DNA of 64,000 nt from Toxotes chatareus (GCA_016801885.1 CM028889.1:26852001-26916000); one strand, 5' to 3'. Shown: positions 1 through 13,400, numbered from the stretch's first letter. Translations and numbers: made by a program. Notes: generated by a model not told the origin, from the letters alone.

Positions 1-1600
1 TCACCAGAGCTTTGAGGCATAATCATGACACAATTAAGATAATTTCCCAACGACTGCTGGTGGCGAGAAAAGCAATTTTTACGCCTTGTAATCGAGTCTG
101 GCTGTCAGATTAAGATAGCAGGTGATTTGAGGGAAATTGTCTTGGCTAACTCTTTGGAGTGGGATCCAGGTGGCCTCAGGTATCTCCTTGCCTGTTGAGA
201 TTGCCCAGAAGGTAATGCAGTTTTGATTTTGAAAAGAAACATTTAAGTGCTGGATTTGTGTCTCTGGGCATTTTGTCGTCTTATTACCTGCCTCTGCTGC
301 CATCTCCTTCCACATCTTGTGACTCAAAAGAGCCAAGTGGCCTGTTATCTCTGTCTCACTTTTCCTCTGTCTCCTGTTTGTCTTTCACTTACCATCCAAT
401 GAAAAACTCAGCGTCCAGCACATACTGTATGAGATTACCATTTGTGGGGCGAAAATCTGCACAAAATTCATCAGTTTTTTTTGTAACCAATCTTCAAGTC
501 AGTTTTTCAAGATTTCAGTGATTAAGAAAAGAATGTATGAAATAATGAAATAAAAGAGCTGTAAGAATTAGTTATCTGGAGCAAATTTAGTTGAATGGAT
601 GCTGATTTGAGGATTTAGAAGGGCACACAGTTTTGTTTATCAGGTACCACTTTTTGCTGTGCTTCTCAAACCAGAATCCAAGCTGTGAGGTCCACAGAGC
701 CCCTGAAAGACCTCTGCAACCAAACAGGTCCTTTACCCAGCACATTTTGACTATATAGGAATTTCTGTCTAATAGGATCACCATAGGTGTTACTAATAAC
801 ATTAATGATGGCTCTGTTCTATCAAGTGTTCCAGTAAGCCATGACAGTGTGACAGTGAGCCAGCATGAACACTACAAGCACCCTGAAACCGAAGTAGCTA
901 AATGGAACTCAGCCATCTTACATGGTATTATTTACATTTGCACCTTTCCCTTCTCTATACAACAGTTTTCAAACCAAGAAATGTTCTGGGTTTGACATGT
1001 TATAGTTAATAATGAACCTTTTTACTATTCTCATAAAGGACAAACTGTAGAATAGTGACAGAGTTTCAAAATATGTCTCTGGCATTTCTGTATTTCCTTT
1101 TTTTTGTTTTGTCGTCAGCTGACATATATGGTGATGGTGATATAGGTACTCTGAGATAATAGTAGCAGATTTATCAGTCGAGCTTTAGAAGTATACTCAG
1201 GTATACTCATAACAGACAGTACGCAACGCATACTGAATACAGTACATTTTTTTGTGTGTTGTTCGTGGACTATTGTCTCACAATATTTGTATATGTCCTG
1301 TGTGTAAACTTGTAAACTAATTGTGGACCATGGTGTATTGTGTCATTTCCTGCTACAAAAAAATGGTGAAGTAAGTTAGTTTTTTTGTTTACAAAGCTAA
1401 TGGCCACCTTCAGTAGTCCTCCTGTAATGGAAAGGTTTCCTTTTTTGAACTTTAAAGTTTTAAACTTTTTTGCAAACTCCACCAATTATTCTACAGTTTC
1501 AGGCAGCAGCAGTTACTGTTATTATTATAACAGTATATGTCTTATAGCATAAAATCCAGAGTCTGTGAGAGTTATTATGGAGGGTGAAAAGGCAGTGAGT
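1..1600. other. Non-coding stretch, nothing specific seen
   Basis: AT-rich single-copy-looking DNA. Short frames occur on both strands, but none shows a recognisable domain, biased codon use or splice-site pairing. The only local structure is a doubled gtatactca motif near 1190-1210. Confidence 0.6.
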
Positions 1601-1620
1601 TCCGGTTTAAATTCCTCCCT

Positions 1621-1634
1621 CCACTAGATGGCAT
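1621..1634 (+). promoter_or_regulatory. CTCF-like motif
   Basis: CCACTAGATGGCAT matches 13 of 14 positions of the vertebrate CTCF core consensus CCASYAGRKGGCRS, which I know from the literature. A motif alone does not show occupancy. It lies in otherwise featureless DNA and has the same orientation as the motif at 2898. Confidence 0.35.
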
Positions 1635-2400
1635 TGATAGACTTGTATTTGATGTGTTCTCAGCCAGGACCATCCTCCACACTCGGCCTCAGCTTTGTCA
1701 GTGTGTACAAATCTCCTCAAATATCTTGTACATGTAAAAATATTAAATGAAATTTAACTTTAATATGTAAAGCCATCATCTTTTGCTGATCGGTACTGTT
1801 CAGCTGGTAAGTTTTTAAACACTAAAAGGAAAAGCTGGATTATTTGATGTATTGCTTGAACATTAATGGTAATTATGTAAATATTTCTAGTCCAGCTTGC
1901 TTTTCTCTGCTGACTGATGGTGTCTTGTTAAATCTTTGCTGAATTTGAATGAATGTTTTCCTTGTAACTTTCAGAAGTCTAAAACAGGGTTTTCACACCC
2001 TGAAACATGTCTCTGATTTCTCTGTTTTATTTTTCTTTTCAAACTGTTTCCTCGTAGCTTTTCATCACCAGTGGTACTTCAGTCTCGAAATGTTGTGTAT
2101 GTGCACCTTTATAATTTTAAAATGCCATTTATTAGTATATAAAGAATATCGGCACTAAGGCAGGTTTTACAGACAGTATATATTTTACATTCTACTTTCC
2201 TGTTTCAACAGATTTATCAAACAAATGAGTTGTATAACAGCATCATGCATTGGTAATGAGGGTGATAGCTTATATCCCATGCGTTACAATTCATCCATGA
2301 GGACTTGGATATTATGGCTGTGGCATTTATCTTAAACTTTTCTGCAGTTTTGACACAGAAAAAGAAATTGCATAAGGGTCCTCTGACTTGAATCTTTAAT
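1635..2400. other. Non-coding stretch, nothing specific seen
   Basis: AT-rich DNA with no convincing frame, repeat or structure. Confidence 0.55.
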
Positions 2401-2640
2401 TTTCATATTTTATTTGCTGAAAAAAGCCTCCATCTGTGTGTCTGCCGAGGTCAATTTAGATTTTAGGGCCCTGCCAGTAAATGGCACAGGCAGACTGTGG
2501 AATCCCCCTGTGATCGAGGCTGGCAGGGCTCAATCAAATGATGAGAGGCGACACATTCACATGCCAGTGAATACAGTGTTCCCTGACACACGCCCCAGAA
2601 AAGGCTTGACTATATGAAATTTTGCTGAACTTAAAGACTT
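2401..2640. other. Possible single-copy regulatory block (weak)
   Basis: A moderately GC-richer stretch without simple repeats or recognised transposon wording. It stands out mildly from its AT-rich flanks. The small frame at 2414-2617 has no recognisable domain. That it is a conserved non-coding element is a guess from texture only. Confidence 0.18.
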
Positions 2641-2897
2641 CCATAAAAAAAACCATCCAATTTGCCTTCTGATTTGTCCTGCATTGGGTTTGGCTCGGTC
2701 AAGTTGAAAATCAGCAACCACATTTCAGTGCATTCTTGAATCCGTTGACAGGACACGAGTACCGTATCGTAAGATTTTAGCGAGAGAATGGGCTGTCCAC
2801 ACACCTCAAGTGTGCATTTGACTGTGTCAGCACTTCTGCAGTTAAAGAGAAGAGATGTGAACAGACAGGCTTTAGTGGTAGGACTCCACTATAGTGA

Positions 2898-2911
2898 CCA
2901 GTAGGGGTCAC
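2898..2911 (+). promoter_or_regulatory. CTCF-like motif
   Basis: CCAGTAGGGGTCAC matches 13 of 14 positions of the CTCF core consensus CCASYAGRKGGCRS; the mismatch is T at position 11. It lies about 1.3 kb from the first motif in the same orientation. Occupancy is unknown. Confidence 0.3.
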
Positions 2912-5230
2912 ATGCGGCCAGGGAATTCACCGCTGATTTAAAGGCACCATCCATCCTCCAAATGTAAACAAAAAGGTCAACCATCAACAGAATTCAAAAT
3001 ATGCTATCATTGTTCATAGATATCTACAGTCCATCCACCTAATATTGCCATTCTTTCTATTGTCGTCTTTTTCTGTATTGTAATTTTACTCTTATTTGTC
3101 TGTCTACTCTGTACACATGGTATCCGTTGCTCTTTTGAGTGGAGGGGACTTGGTCTTTTAAAGGTTTGTTTTCACCACTAAATGCCTGTATTGTCAGTTA
3201 GCACAAGTACTAATTTTTTTCATCATACTGTAACTGTGACTGTACCTATAATTTGCGCGTTACATTAATAATCTGCTGCATTTTAACAACTTTGCTTAAT
3301 TCTATACGTTATTTATTATTACACTTGCATGTCAGTTATTTAGAGTTGAGACTGGTAATATCCCTTTTTTCCTTCCCATCTTCCCTTTCTCTTTTTACTT
3401 TACAGGATTACATCCAAGTACAGCAGACATCTTATAGAGGAAACCTGTAAACAGGCTCCAAGTCAGAGTTCTGTACCTAAACACATCGTGGTGCTAGTCA
3501 TCCAGTCGGTTTTAAGTTGTGTTTTACCACTAAAACAAAGTGTCAAGAGACCAAAAAAAACCATCAGGTGAGTTTCCACCTAAAGGGTGTTAGATAGCAC
3601 AAATAGCTTCATGTCCCTACATGCTCCAGCCTGCAGCTGCTGCTATCTCTCATTGCTCAGCCTTGTTTTTAAGACAAACCTTACTACAACAAACTGATGT
3701 ACAGACGAGATGGCACAACACTTTACTGTTTGTTGTTGAATTGCTAGCTCATAATTTAAACATCTTTTTTCTCATATTAACATAAGTTAATCAACATAAG
3801 TCAGTAGTTTGAATGTAATTTGAATGTAAAACTAGATTTTAATTTTTTCTTTTTTTTACAAAATAAAATAGTTCCTGTTCTGGCCTGGTTCTTTAGACCC
3901 AGCTGTTCCTTAACAACATTAACAACAGTGTTACAGTGTCTGGCAAGTTATGTTGGAACAATATTTTCCTATTCAAGGACCATACCAGTGTTTTTTTTCA
4001 AGTTTTGGCTCCTTAATCAAAGAACTTAAAAGCTTTGCTGATCATTTTGTAATGTTTGTATGTTTTCCATTTTTTGTTTTAGTGTAATTTTCTACCATTC
4101 CAGGCAGAAATATGTTCCCATTCACATCTGTACTATGTGAAAATGTGTCACTAGACTCCTGAATCTTGTTTGAGTTGTGTAATGTATCACAGTGAACTAA
4201 AAGTGAGCTCTGACTCAAAAATAATGTAACTTAATGTTAATAAAGCTATATTTTTAATTGATTATGTAAACTAAGCAATTTTGAAAAATATTGATATATT
4301 TTTATATTGTGCAGAGATGAATGGAAAGCAATGAATCCTGGGATGGTAAATTTCTAAACCACAGGAGAACATAAAATGCAAAACAGATAGTTGTGATGTA
4401 AAAGATATGTAATTTACTGTAAATCTGGGCCAAACATGCAGAATCACTGAGACGGACTTTTAGCATTACAGATACCCTGTGGAGTTCCCATTCCTGGGAT
4501 GAAAAATGACGGCAGGAAAGGGGATTTGGTGAGGCGCTTTTTTTGCACAATGACAATGTCTGAACTACAGCCTCCTCGGCGTGCCGTGCCTCAGCGACAG
4601 CCCTTTAGTATTTCCTGTCACACAGAGCATTGTTGCTTTTAGTTCACCTTAAGTGTCTAGACAGTGGTTTTCCTGCTCCGTTGGTTCTCTTGGATTGAGG
4701 CCAAATCTTCACTCTTGGAGGTGATAAGAGTCTTATCTTGCTGTTAGAGGGGCTAGAGACTGGAGCAGAGCTCAAGTGAGTGTCACTCAGGTGAGAGTGT
4801 GGGCACCTTTAAGAGCAGAGGGGATAGTCAGCTAGCTTAAACTACTGGCAATGAAACGCACAAGCATCGCTCCTGCATATTCACTTGGACTCATTCTTAG
4901 TACATTTGTTTGAAATCAGAAGCTGAAAGCTGTATAACCTCTCCTGTTTGGCTGGTAAGGATGGAAAAACATTTTGAGTTTAACATTCCCTCAACTTTGC
5001 AGAGAGCGCGGGTCTTATTTATTCCATGCTCATTATTGTTTTGGGTTATTTTGTGTTAGGAACACGTTGTACAACAGAGAGGGGGATGTGAAGGTGCCAC
5101 ATGTACAAATACGCAAGAAAACTTCTTGAGTTATAAACCATACAAACCAAATAGTTAGTGAACAATGCAAAACAACAGTTTCCAAAGGCAGCTTTTTACT
5201 TTCCAGTAGCACAATGATAAATTATGAGAT
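2912..5230. other. Non-coding stretch, nothing specific seen
   Basis: AT-rich DNA with scattered A and T runs. Small frames at 3253-3450 and 3820-4029 encode hydrophobic, low-complexity peptides typical of T-rich chance frames. No transposon or RNA gene was recognised. Confidence 0.55.
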
Positions 5231-5239
5231 TGAGGTCAT

Positions 5240-6560
5240 CCACTGACATACAATGAACAGCCTACATTCTTCCTGACAAAGGGCAAGAGGGTAATACAGC
5301 GGCTATTCAGACTCTTCCCTTTATGCTTGTCTTTGCTGGAAAATGTTTGTTGTGAAAAGTCCAAGGTCCCTCAAGTAAAAATCAATCCGTGGATTGTGCG
5401 CTGGTCCTTGTTTGAAGTCCATTGTGGCTGTATTCCCCAGCCAGGTAACACAAGAATGCTGCTTTTATTCTCAGCATAGTTGATCCACAATATTGGCAAA
5501 TGGTCCTTAATTCCTCTCTATGCAAGGTAACTCTCCAGCTTGAAGTAATTCAGACTCTTTTCTTTTCACTCTGAATGGTGGGCTTGTGTTGTGAAATGAA
5601 AAGGATTCAATAGATGTGGATGATTTATTCAAGGAAAAAGCATTAAGACTTTGGAATGAGAAGCATGACTGTATTCTTTTGCGAAGGACACATTATTTTC
5701 TACAACACAAGGCAAAATCTATGGCTGCTCAGTTCATTTTGCGCTCACAAAAGAAAGTGAATTGATGAAAGGGAGAGAGGGGAGGAAGAAAGTTTGTCTG
5801 CATTCATAGATAGGCCCCACGTTTGACTGGTTACTGGGCAGATGTTCACGTGGTCCGTTCTGAGCCATCTGAGAAGCAGGACAAAAGCTTGCATGAACAT
5901 TTTGACTCAGATATGTTTTCTTTTCTTTTTGTCTTCTTTTTTAAATCAGTTTTATATAAAAGTTTTTAAACCTTCTTCCGGAATACAGATTGAAAACATA
6001 TTGCATGATGTTCATTCATCTCCATTTCTCATCAGCCATGTCTCAATTTTAAAAGAAAGCGGCACGAAGATAATCAAAAGTTGCCTGAGATTAGATTTAA
6101 TTCAGACTCTACTTCACATCCATAAATTCTACTTTTGTGTTTATTTCTGGTGAATGCTCTGCTGTTTTTATTTTGGCCATATGTGTTGTATAATCATACT
6201 GTTTTGATGCCTCAGTCGCTCTGACATTTGATGGTGCAGGCTGTCAGGCCTTGTCTTGGATTAAGGGCAGCATCAGGCAGACATATGTCCTTTCTGCTTT
6301 TGTATTGGTTGGGTTTTTTTTATCTGGACGAAATATAATTTTTATCTCACTTCATTCAGAATGACAGTTCCTCAAAATCGCTCCACACCAAGGGATATTC
6401 ATTACTTTTTGTAGACCTGCCTGGGTAGCCCGTCAACTTTTCATCTCCCTTCATCTCTCATCTATTTCACTCTCTCAGAAAGCCAGAGTTTTTTTTCCTG
6501 GCAATTTTCCTGCTTTACTTTGCTATGACCTTCCTGCTTAAATTGCTTGGCTTGTGTTAT
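5240..6560. other. Possible single-copy regulatory stretch (weak)
   Basis: A longer repeat-free stretch of mixed composition, with GC-richer islets near 5840-5890 and 6190-6300. The 103-codon frame at 5842-6153 has no recognised domain. I see nothing that proves function; the call rests on the absence of repeats and the contrast with its flanks. Confidence 0.18.
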
Positions 6561-8780
6561 TCACAGTTTGAGATTTACAGAGAATAATATTGCACCATAG
6601 GATTTCCCACACTCTTAGGTGCCCAATAACTTGTGACAGAATTTCTGTGACCTGGTTGTCTGTATTTTCTCAGCTTAGGTCGAGGTGATGGGGGCTGTAG
6701 TTCTCATCTAGCTTCCCTGTACAAAATGCTCGACCTGTCATGTGTAGCCAAAATTGCACCCACAGTTCACAAGAGCCTATTCATTCAAGGAGGTGCGATG
6801 AAAAACAGAACTAATGAAGCATATTTTTCAGTTTCTACAGGAAAATCAGGGGCAGCAGCATCTGAATTAGCAGGTCTACATGCATGTTTGTGTTGGTTGC
6901 GCATATTGCAAGGGAACAGATGAGTAAGGGGTAAGCATGACTAGCTTTGTTGGAGTTTTAGCACTTGAAAAGGTGGAGTATAATCAGCCGAAATGGGCGA
7001 TGTGAAAGCCTCTTTACACTTTTTACTTCATTTAAGACAGTGAGCACTTATCTCTTGTCTTGTCACCACAACAGAAAATGTATAAAAGGGATGTGCACAA
7101 GTATACCTTATTCAAGTTCCTTTGCCTCTATCTTGCAAAGAGGCTTTCACATTGTCACTCTCTCATTTGTGGCACATAATAGTGTCTGGAACTCTCTGTG
7201 GTCCATTGTCAACTTGAGGACTGGTTGTCCATTTGGAACACCTAAAATACTGGGAGGGCTTTAATCTTTCTTCATTATTTTCCAATTTTGGATAAATGTG
7301 CTCATAATACCTCCCTCCTCTTATAAATGAAACTCCTTTACTCTCTCCCTATCCCTCATTTTTTCCTCACCACACTATTCACCTGCTTTCATCTTTTACA
7401 CAGGACAAATAAGTAGTCCAAGTGTACCGTCCAAATGCGGAGATAGAAGGATAATTTCGTCAATAAACATTAGGGTCAGGGTGAGATCATTGTTAGAGCT
7501 TGTTCACGAGGTGCTTAGTTCAGTATCACCACACGTATTACCATATTTTTGTTATTTGCCGTAAAAGTGAGAATTGACCCGGGAAGGGCTACTTCGCAAA
7601 ACTGTGATTGTGTGGATAGTTAACCGGACGTTTAGGGTCACACCGTGGCTGCCTGCCTACTGTAGCATTTTCTGTATGGAGCAGCACTTTATAATGCAAC
7701 TAGCAACCACACTAGCAATTCATTTTGATATTTGAGATGAAAAATTTAAGAAGTATGACCGCTCTAATTCTGCCGCAGACTGCAGCTATGATGTGAAAAT
7801 TTTGTATAATTTGCGACTTGCTCGGTAGAAATAGGCCACATGAAATATCAGTGTGGCTCGATCTGACCCCAGAGAATGTTGTAAGTGTGACAGATGTGAT
7901 TGGTTATGAGTATGCACATCAGCCTGAACGCTGGGAGCAGTTGCTGTTGGTCACCAGCACTTAGCAGCTGGTTAGAACAGCAAAGATATGAGCCCCTGAG
8001 TGACAGTGCTAACAGAGTCGTTGTACCTTGGTTTTCACAAAATTATAGGTTAAGCAGTGGAGAAGAAAACCATAATGTTTATGGACCGTCTGATGATGAA
8101 TTATTTATACTTGCTTCAGTCTGTCATTACATGGATAAATGTTTGAAACAATTAGTTATTTTAATCTAAATGAAAAAAAAAAAACACAAGCTAATGCTGT
8201 GCACAAACCGAGGAATGTCCATTCGATTACCATGACGCCCATGCTGATTAAATGGCTGTGTTATCATCATGTTATCGAGTTTCACTGTTATGTGGCATGG
8301 ACAAATTTTCTGACATCCCCAAACATGCTTTCACTCAATATAGGAAAAATTTGCATTAAGAAATTGGAAGTACTTTTTACAGTTTATACGTTAAAGATAA
8401 CAAAGTCGGGTTCTGTCAGTAAGTAAATGAAAGTTTGTTGTCAAAACTGAAAACTGCTGTTCCTGTAAATGCAGATGTCTTGGTTAGTAAGGTTTAATGT
8501 GAGATTGTGTGATACCTTCTGCAAATGCTGAATTCATAAGCAAGAAAATGAGTCTTGATCCGTGCAACTTACTCAGGATCTTTGCTGCTACAGTCTTATT
8601 TGGTCTGTTATGACCAGTAGCTTATGGTGGCTAATGTTAGCTAATGTTAGAGTGACACTGCTGCGTAACTGACAACACAGAGTCAGTTTGCTGACTTTTT
8701 TCACTCCTCTCTACTTGCGCTACTGTGACACTATAGTTTAGCATTTACAGGTTTGTTCAGGAACAGTAAAACTGTCTTGC
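6561..8780. other. Non-coding stretch, nothing specific seen
   Basis: Ordinary AT-rich DNA with a short A run at 8171-8182. Near 8631-8650 the motif GCTAATGTTA occurs twice in tandem, a wording also found in the dispersed A family. No gene was recognised. Confidence 0.5.
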
Positions 8781-8787
8781 TTTAAAT

Positions 8788-8808
8788 GTTGTTGTTGTTG
8801 TTGTTGTT
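8788..8808 (+). repeat. (GTT)n microsatellite
   Basis: Seven uninterrupted GTT units in otherwise ordinary sequence. Confidence 0.95.
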
Positions 8809-9149
8809 AGCCCAGCAGTGAAGTGTTCCTAATGTTACTGCTGCAACTGTTTAATTTTCAGTGTATTTCAATTTTCACCACTGCCTGCATTTTAGCCTTC
8901 ACCTGCGTTGGTAATAGTAACACACCAAACATTTTGCTGTTTACAGTTGGCTATAGCTGTTTGCTGTTTTTCACTGTCCTTCCCACAGAGTGATCTGAAA
9001 CAGAATCTGACCTCACTCTACATACATAAATATCTCTGGCTGCTTATTTGGTCTGAGCCTTTGTGCTTTTGCAGGGCCTCGGCTAAATAGCTAATACTAA
9101 TTATTCTTCTGAAAGAATAAGTGTGACATTGATTTTCCAGATTTTAGAT

Positions 9150-9240
9150 GTGCTGTGACTGGTTGATTAGTCGATCAAAGAAAATTAATCAGCAATTAAG
9201 CTACTATTTTTGTCTGTTTGCCTTAAAAAGTATATATTTA
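9150..9240 (+). repeat. Dispersed repeat family C, short fragment
   Basis: The stretch carries the wording typical of this family: GATTAGTCGATCAA followed by AATTAATCAGCAA. I recognise it from percomorph repeats that contain alternating ATTAATCGATTAAT-type motifs. It is short and decayed. Other copies lie at 13561, 35015, 51575, 53664 and 53985. Confidence 0.5.
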
Positions 9241-9486
9241 TATTTATATTTACAAAATGTCCTTTTCATGATGTGTATAGTGTTAGGATAGCATCTTATA
9301 AAAACTTCTTCTGTTTGTCACAAAGAAGAGGAAGCTAAGACTGTCATAGGACACTTCAGTCCGGCTGAGTTTGCACTGCCAAATGCTGACTCCAGGGGTA
9401 CCGCTAGCGCCAAAGCTAAAAACAGCTAATGCTAACATAGCACCTGAGGATACAGTGTTGGGTAGCGACAACCCTATGACTATCGA

Positions 9487-9890
9487 GTGTCAGCTATCAA
9501 CAACCTGAAATCAGAGTTTTCCATTAGATTTAATGATATGTTGGCTGCTATTGAGAAGGTGAGAAAAGACTTTACTGTCAGAGAGCAGAGCGAGTCACAC
9601 AGGCAGCTCATCAAGCTAAAGTACAATCCCTGGAAGGAAAAAATAAAGATTTGGAAGAAAAGATACTGGACCTAGAGGCAAGATCAAGGTGCTCCAACTT
9701 AAGACTTGTCAACCTCCGTGAGGGAGCAGAGGGCGAAGACGTGTACTGGACAACAGAGGTGCTGGAACAGTTACGCACAGAACTCACTGCAGAGACGGCA
9801 CATCAGCTGGTCAGGTTCTACCAGGACCAGGCAGCAGGCATGCACACGAAGCAAAAAGAGTCTGATGAAGCGAGGCAGCCGCTCTGATCA
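9487..9890 (+). pseudogene. Dead L1-like LINE ORF1 (coiled-coil protein) fragment
   Basis: The translated sequence resembles the nucleic-acid chaperone ORF1 of L1-clade retrotransposons (transposase_22 family). A heptad-like coiled-coil segment rich in Lys, Glu and Leu ends in LEARSRCSNLRLVNL, followed by an acidic EGAEGED stretch. This is the usual junction between the coiled coil and the RRM-like domain. The first part reads in frame 1 (from about 9487) and the conserved part in frame 3 (through 9887), so at least one frameshift separates them near 9610. Only part of the ORF remains. No ORF2 (endonuclease or reverse transcriptase) was seen downstream. The copy is therefore 5'- and 3'-truncated or rearranged and cannot be functional. 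Family identity is fairly secure; clade assignment is from memory of the motif. Confidence 0.75.
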
Positions 9891-10095
9891 GTGGGACTCT
9901 CGTATGGGATGATTCCTCCTGCTTGACTCCTCGTGACATTCAAGGGATGGCCACACACTAACAGCCCCTGTGAAGGTGAAGACTTCATCAGACAGATTAG
10001 AGAAGTTGGTACAAAGCAGATGCAATGCAGCCAGAATATATCAAGTCAGTGAGATTAGAAGATCAGTATGAGCCATTTTAAAGCTGGGGGATACA

Positions 10096-10117
10096 TTTAT
10101 TTTATTTTATTTTATTA
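10096..10117 (+). repeat. (TTTTA)n short repeat
   Basis: About four TTTTA units lie some 200 bp downstream of the L1-like fragment. It could be an old retrotransposon-associated tail, but it has the T-rich sense on the same strand, so the link is uncertain. Confidence 0.8.
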
Positions 10118-10379
10118 ACCTACAGAATAGGGGCAAATTTGAAAATGCATTACAGTGAAGAGAGCATCAAATGGATGTTTCTCAATAAAGCGACCTCTCT
10201 GAACCCTTGGTGCTTTCACTTAGTCCATCTTTCATCTGAATAGAGAAATCTAGTCCATGACAGCTTTACACAAGCACTGCCCTGGGTGTGATGGGACACC
10301 CTGCAGGAGATGCAAGCTTACACAGGAGACTAACAGAACCATTGTTCTGATATTTACTGTCAGGCATGTATTCTGCTAG

Positions 10380-10480
10380 TTTTCAAAAGCATGCGTTGTA
10401 CTTTTTGCTCCACTGCATTTACACTGACAGTTGTACTAACTAGTTACTTTGCAGATTTAGATTCTTCATACTAAACTAAA
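10380..10480 (+). repeat. Dispersed repeat family B, fragment
   Basis: Contains TACTTTTTGCTCCACTGCAT followed by AGTTACTTTGCAGATTTAGATT. Nearly the same wording occurs at 32680-32735, and in reverse complement at 38235-38300. It is an internal piece of a percomorph dispersed repeat, with no coding capacity. Confidence 0.6.
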
Positions 10481-13400
10481 TTAGATTCAATGTCCAGTTC
10501 ACAGAATCTCTTTATCCTGTCACCTGCCAGTGCTGTAAGTATATTCCAACCAGTTTTCCATGCAAACCAAATTCTTCAAAGTATTTTCTAAAATAAAGCA
10601 TGAAGTAAAGGTTAAGTTCATTCATCAGAGAATAGTGTTTTGTTAGACATGTTTGCTGTTCATGTTGTGGTTCTTGTTTTGTTTTGTTTTTTTATTTAAC
10701 TTTTTTAACGTGTGAAATTAATACATTTGTTACCATTTTAAACTGCAGACACTACACTTTTATTTTTAAAAACATGATAATTATATTAAAACAGGTCAAA
10801 ATATTCTTACTGAAGTGACAGTTTTTATTTTACTTGCTTAAGAAAATAATAGATTTCTAAGCCTCAGATGTTGACAGAAATGTCTGAGTGAGATTGGATT
10901 TTTTGGGAAGTTAAACTCCCGGAGTATATTAGGTAGTTAAAATCAGCCTCACTTCAACCGACTGTAACAGTAAAAGTCCACTTATACACTAAGGTGTTAG
11001 TACTAGTACAGTAAACCCATATTATTATCTCTTTTTATGTGTATAATGCAGGACTGTGTAACGAATGCTTTCGCTTTTGATTCTGTGGTATTGCTACTAA
11101 TACTTCTTCCATCACTGTATATAAAGATAGTTTTTCATAGGAATTATCATTTGGACTGGTAACATTAAAAATGGTCCATGTGATGTTTTTGATGGCTCTG
11201 GGTTGTGAGGGTTTCAGACCTGCTGCATGTTATTCTGGAAAGCTCTTGCTACCTATGTGTTGCACCTTAGAAAAGTTTGGATGACGAAGGTCATCATCCA
11301 TGACCTTCATCTACATTAGCTGGTAACTTGACAGAAACACTGATTAAACTTATTTCCTTCTACACAAATATTTTGTACATCTGTCAACATTATACACCAT
11401 CAAGAGCAACGGTGGCTAAAAACTGAAGTTGTGTTTTCACATTGGAGCTGAGATATTCAGTCTACCCAAGTGTACTGGTAGTAAATACATGGTATTTTAC
11501 TTTATACATAATACTTTATACATAATGTATGTATGTATAGTGTGCATAATGTAATATTTGTATATTTGTAATATTTTCTCTCAGCAGTTGGAAATTGAAA
11601 ACAGACAGGTTGGTGGAAAGACATGCAGCTTCTTTATTTCCAGCTCTGTGGGCTGGAAAAGTCAGTTTGGAAAACCACAAATCTCTGCTTTTTGCAAAGC
11701 AGTCATCGAGTCATTGGTATTGATCAATAATCCTACCAATCCATCACAGATATATTCTGAGCTCTGGGGCAGTAAATCTGACTCATTGCCCCTTAAAGCC
11801 CCACAAAGGGATAGTGTTGGAAGAAAATGTTTTTCACACCAATAATTTCCTGACTCTTAAAATATTTAGATGCATTTTAGGATTTCATAACAAAACCGTT
11901 ATGATCTAAATGTCCTAGTAAAAATAACAGTTTATTTTATCGGAGCGTTGATAGTAGTGCCCTGGTTCACATTCATGAGCACCTTTGACCTACCACCTGC
12001 CCTTCATGCTTGACCACTCACCAGCCACATGGAGCAGCCAGGAGCCCTGTTGAAGACCGCCTTAACCAAAGAAGAGATGACTGTTTTGTGTTACATCTCC
12101 CTGCCCTAATTCTCCTGTTTTTCCCCATTCCTCTGATTTGTGCGGACAAGCTCTACAACCACAGATCCAAAGCAAATCAATGAAATATTCAGAGTTAAAC
12201 TCTGGTCCCCTTAATTAGATGTGTCAGTGTTCATCGGCTCTGTGCTTGATTAACCTCAAAAGATCATTTTCTTGTGGAGATGTTCTTAACATGGGTCATA
12301 AGAAAGAATTAATACAGTTGTACAGATCAGTGTTAATGTGTAATAGGTTGCATCTCTTAACAAAGCAGGAGAGAGCGAGCAAAGACTCACATTTCCACTG
12401 CTGCACATGCTGGTGTCTGTCAAGAACATTTGTACCTAAAAATGTCTGCGTGACACTGAAGCATAGAAAGCCGTCATGAGACATTAGAGACAAGGTGGAA
12501 ATGATCAATATATTATGAAGGTAAAGATGAATAAAATAGAATGAAAGCTGATGTGAGGCAAGCAGAAGGGAAAAGAAAAAAAACAGTTTTGAATTAAGCA
12601 TTCATTGAAGAAAAAAAAAAAAAATCTGAATTCCTGGGTCCTAATCTTTCGCTCCAAGCACTGCACTGCTAAGCTCTGGTTTGGGATGACAGGTCCCCCA
12701 CCTGGACAAGCTTGGACAATGTCTCTGCTATGTCTCATTTCTGTGGGAACAGTGCTGCACAGACGGCTAATCACGTCCGGAACCAAAGGCACCTGCCCTA
12801 TCTGCCTCTACATTTGGTTGGGAATCTTTAAAGAGGCTAAACCTCACTTTCATGCTTGTCTTTTATTCACGGTAAGTGCTTATCGAAACCGAGCTGTTGC
12901 CACTGCCCCATCTTCCCTCCCACAAGCTCTGAGAATGCTTGACGTAAGTACAGCCAATCTGGGTAAATACGAATCTCTCCTTACTGTCACTGCTGGCATA
13001 TTATGCCCCTGAGGGAACATTCTTTTCATAATATCATAAGCTGCTTAGCGGTGTGCTTCTATTTAAGGCATACATATTAATAGCTATAAGGAAATCATAT
13101 TTGAACTGTTCCCTGCAATCAATGTCTTTGGGTTTGCTGTTATACTTTGTATAAGAAGGTGCTAATAACTTGAAGGCACTTACACTGGGCAATCTAATCC
13201 CTTTGTATGATAAAGACTCGTCTTGACAGGAGAGTGTTCCAGATCATAGGACAAGGTGCTGCAGAGGTTTAGTCCCTCAAATCACAGCCCCACTCTTTCT
13301 TTTCCTCCTCTTTTCACCGGGAAAATACTGGCAATATGAGACCCAGCAGCCAAAGTTATCACATTAATACAAAAAGTTGTGTGATGCACTTGACAACAGC

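Noticed and set aside
12605..13012. 135-codon forward frame, longest outside simple repeats
   Set aside because: It starts in a poly(A)-derived Lys run, has no recognised domain, and is overlapped by an open minus-strand frame.
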